Of a stretch of DNA of 15,908 nt, positions 1 to 7,854 are shown in pieces (the stretch's first letter is position 1; every line of letters starts with the position of its first letter). This stretch comes from DATJQF01 sp035505995 (lineage in GTDB: Bacteria; Bacteroidota; Bacteroidia; Bacteroidales; FEN-979), in the NCBI GenBank assembly GCA_035505995.1, contig DATJQF010000127.1, positions 1-15,908 on the forward strand. The letters run 5' to 3'. A model generated the notes under the pieces. The model was given only the letters and a program-made list of their open reading frames with translations. It was not told the DNA's origin and did no database searches. A program made the position numbers and the translations under genes.

Positions 1-197
1 CGCTGGAGGGAGCCACCCTGTACTGCCGGATGACCCCCTGCCGCACCTGCGCCATGCTGATCATCAATTGCGGCATCGTGCGGGTGGTGTGCGGCAGGAA
101 ATACCACGACGGGAAAGAATCCGAGCAGATGTTCAGAAAGGCCAGGATCAAACTGGAATACGTATTACCCGGGGTAGAGAAGTACGAGGATCAGTAG
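1..197 (+). CDS. dCMP/cytidine deaminase family protein (3' part only)
   Basis: The reading frame is open from the left edge (first full codon at base 3) to TAG at 195-197, giving the last 64 residues. They begin LEGATLYCRMTPCRTCAM. The PCRTC (P12-C13-x-x-C16 of the visible part) is the second zinc-binding motif of the cytidine/deoxycytidylate deaminase fold, and the preceding GATLY strand and following IINCGIVRVVCGRKY segment fit dCMP deaminase (ComEB-like). These enzymes deaminate dCMP to dUMP for dTTP synthesis in the cytosol. The catalytic HAE motif and N-terminus lie off the window, so the substrate cannot be assigned with certainty; a related tRNA or riboflavin-type deaminase is less likely. 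The stop codon lies inside the 3' end of the convergent gene on the other strand (7-nt overlap). Confidence 0.82.
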   Translation, partial: LEGATLYCRMTPCRTCAMLIINCGIVRVVCGRKYHDGKESEQMFRKARIKLEYVLPGVEKYEDQ

Positions 198-571
198 CCC
201 GGACCCGGGTGGAGGACTACGACACTGTCCACAAAATACTCCGTATCTCCCCGCCAGGGCAGCTTCCCGTTCTTCTGCAAATAGTGAACGCTGATGTAGT
301 CTCCTTCCAGGTTCATGAGCTTACTGGCAAGTGCGGGATCCGTTACGGAGAAATAGAATTTCTCCGAAGCGAGGGAAACATTCTTATTGCTTTCCACGCT
401 GCTCAGGATCATCTCCCCTTCATACGTTTTGAACACGTTTCCCTTGTGGGAGAATTTCTGCAGCAGCCCGGCCCTGGTCCCTTCGCTGTACGTGAAAACA
501 TACTTCCAGTAAATGACGCCTGCCAGCACGATGATCAGCGCCAGGATGAACAGGATCGTGAATCTTTTCAT
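191..571 (-). CDS. Small membrane-anchored conserved Bacteroidota protein, function unknown
   Basis: Encodes 126 residues. Residues about 4-21 form one hydrophobic segment (signal anchor or uncleaved signal peptide); the rest is soluble and probably periplasmic. The stretch YSEGTRAGLLQKFSHKGNVF, followed by KTYEGEM, then SEKFYFSV and LPWRGDTEYFVDS, matches from memory a short protein conserved across Bacteroidota. Database entries of that family sometimes carry the name 6-phosphogluconate dehydrogenase, but nothing here looks like that enzyme: there is no Rossmann GxGxxG motif and the protein is far too short. The start lies 10 nt downstream of the asparaginase stop, so it is probably the last gene of that operon. 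Its 3' end overlaps the convergent deaminase gene by 7 nt. Function is unknown. Confidence 0.8.
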   Translation of the reverse strand: MKRFTILFILALIIVLAGVIYWKYVFTYSEGTRAGLLQKFSHKGNVFKTYEGEMILSSVESNKNVSLASEKFYFSVTDPALASKLMNLEGDYISVHYLQKNGKLPWRGDTEYFVDSVVVLHPGPGY

Positions 572-581
572 GGTGAAGGTT

Positions 582-1586
582 TTAATAAAGCTGGATCTCT
601 ATTTGTCCCTGGGAATTCATATATCCCCGGAACATGGCCTGGGTATTGAAGGGCATGGCGATGTTGCCGTTCTTATCCACGGCGATCAGCCCCCCGTCGC
701 CTCCCTGCTTTTTCAGTTTGTCGGTGATGATATAATCCGCGGCCTGCTGCAGGCTCATCCCCTTGTATTCCATCAGGGCGGACAGATCATAGGCCACCAC
801 GTTCCGCATGAAAAACTCCCCGTGGCCGGTGGCCGATACTGCACAGGTGTTGTTGTTGGCATAGGTCCCGGCGCCGATGATGGGCGAATCCCCCACCCTG
901 CCCTGCTTCTTGTTCATCATGCCCCCGGTGGAGGTGCCGGCGGCCAGGTTCCCGGCCTGGTCCAGCGCTACGGCGCCCACCGTTCCGGGCTTTTTTTCCT
1001 CCTGCTTCGGAACTGCCTTCTGCTCATGGCTTTTCTGCCAGTCTTTCAGACGCTGGTCGGTGATGAAATACGACGGATCGACGATCTCCAGTCCCTGCTC
1101 CTTCGCGAATTTCTCCGCACCCCCGTCCACCAGCAGCACATGGGAGGAATTGGTCATCACCCTGCGGGCCGCCGAGATCGGGTTCTTGATGGTGGTCACG
1201 TCCGCCACGGCCCCCGCCATCAGGGTCTTCCCGTCCATGATGGAGGCGTCCAACCCGACTTTCCCGTCTTCATCCAGCACGGCTCCTTTGCCGGCATTGA
1301 ACAACGGCGAATCTTCCATGACCCGGATGGCAGCTTCCACGGCGTCCACACTGCTGCCTTCGTTGCGCAGGATCGCTGCGCCTGCCTGCAGGGCCTGTTC
1401 CAGGACCTTGCGGTACTCCATTTCCTTTTCGGGCGTATAGGTGCCCTGGGGAGGTCCTCCCGCTCCTCCCTGGATGACCAGGACCCAGGGATTCATGGAG
1501 ACCACGGTCTCCATTCCGGTATTCTGGCCCCACAGCGATAAGCCGGCCAGCAGGAAGAGGATGATCAGTAAATGAATCCGTTTCAT
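582..1586 (-). CDS. iaaA: Isoaspartyl peptidase / L-asparaginase, plant-type Ntn hydrolase, exported
   Basis: Encodes 334 residues. This Ntn hydrolase cleaves itself before a threonine to form alpha and beta subunits, then hydrolyses isoaspartyl dipeptides and L-asparagine. Visible features in order: signal peptide at 1-20 (ends LSLWGQ, no lipobox Cys); WVLVIQGGAGG at 34-44; NAGKGAVLDEDGKVGLDASIMDG at 97-119; a charged linker at about 181-200; the GTVGAVALD junction with catalytic Thr202; substrate loop GRVGDSPIIGAGTYANN at 229-245 (Arg230, Asp233); and TGHGE at 253-257. All key residues are present and the length is typical. The signal peptide suggests periplasmic action. The start lies 18 nt downstream of the TauE-type gene on the same strand, so co-transcription with the exporter and amino-acid permease is likely. 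Confidence 0.93.
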   Translation of the reverse strand: MKRIHLLIILFLLAGLSLWGQNTGMETVVSMNPWVLVIQGGAGGPPQGTYTPEKEMEYRKVLEQALQAGAAILRNEGSSVDAVEAAIRVMEDSPLFNAGKGAVLDEDGKVGLDASIMDGKTLMAGAVADVTTIKNPISAARRVMTNSSHVLLVDGGAEKFAKEQGLEIVDPSYFITDQRLKDWQKSHEQKAVPKQEEKKPGTVGAVALDQAGNLAAGTSTGGMMNKKQGRVGDSPIIGAGTYANNNTCAVSATGHGEFFMRNVVAYDLSALMEYKGMSLQQAADYIITDKLKKQGGDGGLIAVDKNGNIAMPFNTQAMFRGYMNSQGQIEIQLY

Positions 1587-1604
1587 AACACGATTGTTTG
1601 GAAA

Positions 1605-2387
1605 TCAGAGGATCTTCTTGAATAATTCCGTAAAGTTAACCAATCCGGAAATCTGAAGGATGGTCAGGATGACCGATAGCAGGATCACGGCCCGGATGAA
1701 GGGCGCTCCCTTTTTCACCGCCAGCCAGCTGGCGATCAGGGCGCCGATGACGCTCCCGGCGGAGAGGATGATGCCGTACAGGTAATTCACCTCGCCGTTG
1801 ATCACGAACACCAGCAGCGCGAAGATCGCATAAAAGAAGACGATCAGGTTCTTGACGGCGTTGGCTTTCACCAGGTCGTATCCCACCCCCAGCACCAGCG
1901 CCATCAGGAAGAAATAGCCGACGCCCACCTGGATGAACCCGCCGTAGAAACCTGCCAGGAAGAAGAGTCCCAACTGCCACCACCGCAAGGGTTTTTGCAT
2001 GATCGCGGAGTTCTCCTTCAGCCATTTGTCCGGCTTGTAAAAGAGGAAGAAGACCATGATCACCATCGCGACCGCCATCGCGATCTCGATCACCTTCTCC
2101 TGGATCTTCACGGCCAGCAGGGCCCCGGCAATAGCACCCACCGTCGCCGGGATGGCCAGCCAGACCGGCCTCAGGTTGGTGAACATTTTCTGCCGGGTGA
2201 AGCTGCTGACTGAGGAAAAAGTCTGGAAGAAGATGCTGATCCGGTTTGTCCCGTTGGCAATATTGGCGGGCAACCCCAGCAGGATCAGCAGCGAGAGGCT
2301 GATCACCGAGCCGCCGCCCGACAGGGTGTTGATGAACCCGGCGAGGATACCGGCAAGGATGATGACGATGATTGTGGCCCAGGACAT
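1605..2387 (-). CDS. TauE/SafE family membrane exporter (sulfite/sulfonate/organic-anion type)
   Basis: Encodes 260 residues, almost all hydrophobic, with about eight membrane segments. The family's two half-repeats are visible. The first half carries AGFINTLSGGGSVISLSLL (residues 16-34) with GLPANIANGTNRI (38-50); the second carries GFYGGFIQVGVGYFFLMALV (146-165) with DLVKANAVKNL (171-181). TauE/SafE proteins are inner-membrane transporters linked to export of sulfite, sulfoacetate or other anions; the sequence does not reveal the substrate. The ATG at 2387-2385 starts 4 nt downstream of a heptamer repeat array, so its leader is largely repeat DNA. It lies between the permease (12-nt gap) and the asparaginase (17-nt gap) and is probably part of one operon. 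Confidence 0.92.
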   Translation of the reverse strand: MSWATIIVIILAGILAGFINTLSGGGSVISLSLLILLGLPANIANGTNRISIFFQTFSSVSSFTRQKMFTNLRPVWLAIPATVGAIAGALLAVKIQEKVIEIAMAVAMVIMVFFLFYKPDKWLKENSAIMQKPLRWWQLGLFFLAGFYGGFIQVGVGYFFLMALVLGVGYDLVKANAVKNLIVFFYAIFALLVFVINGEVNYLYGIILSAGSVIGALIASWLAVKKGAPFIRAVILLSVILTILQISGLVNFTELFKKIL

Positions 2388-2399
2388 TTTAATTACGGA

Positions 2400-4223
<1,824 letters not shown>

Positions 4224-4238
4224 GAAGGAAATTTTTGT

Positions 4239-4246
4239 TAAAAGTA
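4239..4246 (-). promoter_or_regulatory. Probable -7 box of the permease operon
   Basis: On the minus strand this reads TACTTTTA, a 7/8 match to the Bacteroidota -7 consensus TAnnTTTG. It lies 15 nt upstream of the TTG start at 4223, which gives a very short leader and supports that start. No clear -33 TTTG element is visible. Confidence 0.45.
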
Positions 4247-4266
4247 AAGGAAAAAAACTTTCACCC

Positions 4267-4294
4267 GTGACGTGTGAAGCGTAACGTGTAACGC
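4267..4294. repeat. Degenerate heptamer tandem tract in the divergent promoter region
   Basis: Four consecutive 7-nt units, GTGACGT, GTGAAGC, GTAACGT and GTAACGC, follow the pattern GTRAMGY. They lie in the 109-bp gap between the permease and the SDR-like gene, just upstream of the latter's -7 box and in the area where its -33 element would be. The 7-nt period is shared with the array at 2392-2436, but the unit differs. Confidence 0.6.
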
Positions 4295-4308
4295 GTTTCC
4301 GTTTTTCG

Positions 4309-4316
4309 TACTTTCG
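4309..4316 (+). promoter_or_regulatory. Probable -7 box of the SDR-DUF169-T9SS operon
   Basis: The sequence CGTACTTTCGCATAA contains TACTTTCG, a 7/8 match to TAnnTTTG, 16 nt before the ATG at 4333. Bacteroidota promoters often read GTACTTTTGC at this distance from the start. A -33 element is not obvious; the expected area lies in the heptamer tract. Confidence 0.6.
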
Positions 4317-4332
4317 CATAAATTCCTGCAGC

Positions 4333-4950
4333 ATGAAGATCGCCATATTCGGCGCCAGCGGCAAGACCGGCATCCTCACCGTTTTCCAGGCACTGGAAAA
4401 GGGACATGCGGTCACTGCCTTCGCCCGGAATCCGGCTTCCATCACGATTCAGCATAAGAATATCCGGGTCATCAGGGGAGATATCCTGGAATACGACAAA
4501 GTTAAGCAGGCCGTGGAGGGACAGGATGCGGTGATCAGCGCACTCGGGGTGGGGTCGCAGAAAAGATCGACGGTGCTGTCGGAAGGCACCCGGAATATCC
4601 TGCGGGCCATGGAGGAAAGCGGCGTACGGCGGTTCATCTGCATGTCGTCGGCCGGACTGCTGGGCAACGACGGGGGATTCTTTTACGACCGGATCATCAT
4701 CCCGATTTTCCTGAAAGAGGTGTTCCGGGATAAGAAACGGCAGATGGAGGTCATCCGGCAGAGCAACACCGACTGGGTGATCATCCGTCCCGTGGGGCTG
4801 ACCGACGCGCCAAAGACCGGGAAGTACAGGATCCGGGAAGGAAAGCCCGGCTCCTCCACCGTGCCCCGCGCCGACGTGGCCGATTTCATGCTGAAGCTGC
4901 TGACCGATACCCAATATGATCATACCATCCCTGCAATTTCAAGCCGTTAA
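4333..4950 (+). CDS. NAD(P)H-binding SDR-like / NmrA-type oxidoreductase
   Basis: Encodes 205 residues. Residues 1-13 form the first strand and dinucleotide loop of an atypical short-chain dehydrogenase: MKIAIFGASGKTG, with GxxGxxG at 7-13. Later features are FARNPASI (30-37), VIRGDILEYD (46-55), DAVISALG (65-72), the MSSAG strand, and VIIRPVGLTD near the C-terminal side. This matches the NAD(P)H-binding (PF13460/NmrA-like) family, typified by biliverdin-reductase-B-like and YwnB-like proteins. A catalytic YxxxK pair is not evident, as is usual for atypical members. It is a soluble cytosolic protein; the substrate is unknown. It starts 16 nt after a plausible -7 box and is the first of three closely spaced genes. 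Confidence 0.88.
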   Translation: MKIAIFGASGKTGILTVFQALEKGHAVTAFARNPASITIQHKNIRVIRGDILEYDKVKQAVEGQDAVISALGVGSQKRSTVLSEGTRNILRAMEESGVRRFICMSSAGLLGNDGGFFYDRIIIPIFLKEVFRDKKRQMEVIRQSNTDWVIIRPVGLTDAPKTGKYRIREGKPGSSTVPRADVADFMLKLLTDTQYDHTIPAISSR

Positions 4951-4959
4951 CCTATTGCT

Positions 4960-5703
4960 ATGAAACCCGGATTCAAACAGGAGTTCCTCTCCCAATGGGA
5001 GAAATATTTCGGCAGCCGCGAGCTGCCCGTCGCCTTCTTCTATACAAAGGACCGCGGCGACATCCCCGCCGCCCGGCAGGATAAACCGTGGAGCTGCCTG
5101 ATCTGCGAGCTGGCACAGGTGCGCAAAGGGGAATCCCTCGCCTGGAACGAGAAGAACCTGAAGTGCGGCGGATCGATGCGCTACCTGGGATATACACAGA
5201 AGATGAGGAAGAACTTTGAGTATTTCCTTTCGTGCGGGATCCCGGGGGAAATGGAGGGAGAACGGTATATCCGCACCCCGGAAATGGTGAAGGAACTCAT
5301 GGAGCACACTGTCGTGCCGGACCGGAAAGGGGAATGGATCGTATTTAAACGGTGGGATAAGCTGGAATCCGGCGACGAGCCGATCGCCGTCATCTTCTTT
5401 GCCAACCCGGATACACTCTCGGGACTCTTCACCCTGGCCAACTTCGACCAGGTGGACGGGCATGGAACCGTGGCGCCTTTCGGCTCGGGATGCAGCTCGA
5501 TCGTTCACCGGGCGATCGAGGAAAGCAAAAAAGAAAACCCGGCCGCCGTGCTCGGCATGTTCGATCCCTCCGCACGCCCCTGCGTGCCGCGGGATACGCT
5601 GAGCTATTCCGTCCCGATGAAGAAATTCGAGAAGATGGTCGGATACATGGACGAAAGCTTCCTGATCACTGATACCTGGAAAGAAATCCGGAAGCATCTC
5701 TGA
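4960..5703 (+). CDS. DUF169 family protein
   Basis: Encodes 247 residues with no signal peptide or membrane segment. The features match what I recall of DUF169: an N-terminal part with LPVAFFYTKD (22-31), a Cys cluster WSCLICELAQVRKGE (C46, C49, then C69), a central strand EPIAVIFFANPD (140-151), FGSGCSS (174-180, C178) and a C-terminal part with GMFDPSARP (199-207, then C208). DUF169 proteins are widespread in anaerobes and archaea; their biochemical role is not established to my knowledge. The paired cysteines suggest metal or cofactor binding, which is inference. The gene begins 9 nt after the SDR-like gene and ends 2 nt before the secreted T9SS protein gene, so all three are probably one transcript. 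Confidence 0.85.
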   Translation: MKPGFKQEFLSQWEKYFGSRELPVAFFYTKDRGDIPAARQDKPWSCLICELAQVRKGESLAWNEKNLKCGGSMRYLGYTQKMRKNFEYFLSCGIPGEMEGERYIRTPEMVKELMEHTVVPDRKGEWIVFKRWDKLESGDEPIAVIFFANPDTLSGLFTLANFDQVDGHGTVAPFGSGCSSIVHRAIEESKKENPAAVLGMFDPSARPCVPRDTLSYSVPMKKFEKMVGYMDESFLITDTWKEIRKHL

Positions 5704-5705
5704 AA

Positions 5706-7850
5706 ATGATACAGGGCTTTTTCAGGGTTATTCTGTTTTCCATCCTTTTCTCGGGGATCTTCACCCCGGCAATATACAGCCAGGAAAAGCGCCCTTTACT
5801 CACCGATTTCAGCATCCCGGACACCGTCTGCGTGAACGAGCCGGTCACCGTGACCAACCTTTCCCAGGGGACCTCCACCTATTACTGGGCGTTCTGCAAG
5901 GGAGACCTCATGACCAACCCGCAGGGAATGAATACCGGCAACCCGAACAATACCCTGATGAAGCCCTATTATATCTGCCTGGTGGAGGACGGAACTGACT
6001 ACTATTCCTTCATCACCAACAAGGCCGACGGGAGCATCACGCGGATCCGGCACGGCGCCAGCCTGCTCCAGACACCGCTCGCCGCCCAGAACCTGGGAAA
6101 TTTCGCCCGGCTGGACTCCAACCTGAACGGGATCCAGGTGCTGAAATCCGGGAACAACTGGTATGGGTTTGCCGTGGAGAACAACAACCTGTTCCGGCTG
6201 GATTTCGGGAATTCCATCCAGAACACTCCCACGCTGTTATCCATCGGGGTGCTGATCACTCCCATGCATAAGCTGAACGGGCTGCAGATCCTGGAAGATG
6301 CCGGCTCATATTACGGGTTCTGCACCGATGCCACCGACAACTCTTTGTGGCGATTCTCGTGGGGAGCTTCCCTTACGTCCGTACCGGCTATTTACAACTT
6401 CGGGAATGTTGCCGGGTTCAATAAGCCGGCCCAGCTTGCGATGCGGTACCAGGATCCCAACTGGTGCATGGTGGTATGCAACGAGGGGGATAACAGCATC
6501 TCCCAGCTGACCTTCGGAACGCAGATCACCAACCTGCCGACCGGATCGAATATCGGGACCTTCGGCAGCCTCGCCGGGAACCGGGGACTCTCGCTGGTGG
6601 ACGAATGCAATAATGTGAACGTCGGCTTTGTACTGAACCATAACACCACCACGATGCCCCTGGCCAGGCTCGATCTGAACGGAGGGGCCTGTGCCAGCCT
6701 GTCGGTGGCCGCCCTTTTTAACCCGAATCCTGCCGGGCTGGACCACCCTTCGATCTTCTCCAACTGGACGAGGATCGGGGATACAGTTTATGCCATCGCC
6801 ACGAATACAGGGAATTCCACGATCTCGGTCATTTATTTCCCCGATTGCACGGCTGCCACCCTGCCTTTCTCGACCCTGAAAAATCCTCCTGCGTATTCGT
6901 ACACCACCCCCGGTACCTATACGGTCCTGCTGATCACCGACCGGGGAACAATTGCGGAAGGTCAGCAATGTAAGGAGATCACCGTCCTTCCGGGTCCGGC
7001 TGTCAACCTGGGCAACGATACCACGGCCTGCACCGGCCAGACCGTGGTGCTGGATGCCGGACCGGGATACTCCTCCTATCTGTGGAGCACCGGGGCGACC
7101 TCCCAAACGATCGGAGTGAAGCAGAACGGCTCTTACTGGGTGAAGGCCACGGTGGCCTCCGGATGCCAGGCAAGCGATACGGTCCGGGTGACTTTTGCCC
7201 CGGCGCTCACCTACGCCCTGGATACCCTGGTTTGCTACGGCGTTCCTTATTTTGCCGGCGGAAGCTGGCAGACCACGGCCGGGATATACCTCGACACGCT
7301 GCATACTTCCGGCGGGTGCGACAGCATCCTTACCACCACCCTCTCCTACAAGCAGAAGATACCGGTCGACCTGGGCGCTGATCAGTATATCTGCCCGGGA
7401 GATCAGGTGGTGATGCACGGCACTTATGTTCCAACGGCAGGTGCTGCCTATCTCTGGCAGGACTCAAGCACCGACTCGATCTTTGTGGCTACCGCGCCGG
7501 GCACCTACTGGGTCCGGGTCACGGTGGACAGTTGTTCGGCAGCCGATACCGTCCGGTTGACGGACTGCCCCTCGGAGCTCTGGTTCCCGAACGCTTTTTC
7601 CCCCAATGAGGACGGGCATAACGATGTATTCCGCCCGAAAGGGCTAAGCATCAGCAAATATCACCTGGAGATCTATGACCGGTGGGGAGCCATGGTATTT
7701 CAGACGGACGACCTGGACCAGGGGTGGAACGGTGTTTATAAAGGCGAATATTGTCCGGCCGGGGTGTATGTCTATTATGCCACGTTTGAGGGAACCGATA
7801 ACCCGGGCAAGACCAATATCCGGAAGGGGACGTTCACCTTGTTGAGGTGA
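5706..7850 (+). CDS. Secreted type IX secretion cargo: split PKD domain with propeller-like insert, Ig-like repeats, CHU_C C-terminal domain
   Basis: Encodes 714 residues. A signal peptide ends about AIYSQ (22-26). Residues 35-65 look like the first half of a PKD domain (IPDTVCVNEPVTVTN, YYWAFC) and 397-414 like its second half (YSYTTPGTYTVLLITDRG). Between them, about 90-380, imperfect repeats such as NGIQVLKSGNNWYGF (141-155) and NGLQILEDAGSYYGF (191-205) suggest a beta-propeller. Two Ig-like modules follow: VNLGNDTTACTGQTV (433-447) to about 497, and VDLGADQYICPGDQV (554-568) to about 620. The last 90 residues are a CHU_C/TIGR04131 domain (LWFPNAFSPNEDGHNDVFRP, IYDRWG, GWNGVYKG, CPAGVYVYY), the type B T9SS sorting signal. 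The protein is probably surface-attached or released. It starts 2 nt after the DUF169 gene. Its ligand is unknown. Confidence 0.9.
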   Translation: MIQGFFRVILFSILFSGIFTPAIYSQEKRPLLTDFSIPDTVCVNEPVTVTNLSQGTSTYYWAFCKGDLMTNPQGMNTGNPNNTLMKPYYICLVEDGTDYYSFITNKADGSITRIRHGASLLQTPLAAQNLGNFARLDSNLNGIQVLKSGNNWYGFAVENNNLFRLDFGNSIQNTPTLLSIGVLITPMHKLNGLQILEDAGSYYGFCTDATDNSLWRFSWGASLTSVPAIYNFGNVAGFNKPAQLAMRYQDPNWCMVVCNEGDNSISQLTFGTQITNLPTGSNIGTFGSLAGNRGLSLVDECNNVNVGFVLNHNTTTMPLARLDLNGGACASLSVAALFNPNPAGLDHPSIFSNWTRIGDTVYAIATNTGNSTISVIYFPDCTAATLPFSTLKNPPAYSYTTPGTYTVLLITDRGTIAEGQQCKEITVLPGPAVNLGNDTTACTGQTVVLDAGPGYSSYLWSTGATSQTIGVKQNGSYWVKATVASGCQASDTVRVTFAPALTYALDTLVCYGVPYFAGGSWQTTAGIYLDTLHTSGGCDSILTTTLSYKQKIPVDLGADQYICPGDQVVMHGTYVPTAGAAYLWQDSSTDSIFVATAPGTYWVRVTVDSCSAADTVRLTDCPSELWFPNAFSPNEDGHNDVFRPKGLSISKYHLEIYDRWGAMVFQTDDLDQGWNGVYKGEYCPAGVYVYYATFEGTDNPGKTNIRKGTFTLLR

Positions 7851-7854
7851 TATT

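Noticed and set aside
513..1541. Open frame of 342 codons on the plus strand opposite the asparaginase gene
   Set aside because: Low-complexity His/Gly/Arg-rich translation; the opposite strand encodes a complete asparaginase with all catalytic residues.
4224..4445. In-frame extension of the permease upstream to an ATG at 4445
   Set aside because: It would overlap the divergent SDR-like gene by over 100 nt and cross its promoter and the heptamer tract. The extra residues look like translated repeat (KRVTRYASHV) and the TTG at 4223 fits the family N-terminus.
6306..7418. Open frame of 370 codons on the minus strand opposite the T9SS protein gene
   Set aside because: No domain or signal features, and the plus strand encodes a well-formed signal peptide plus CHU_C protein.
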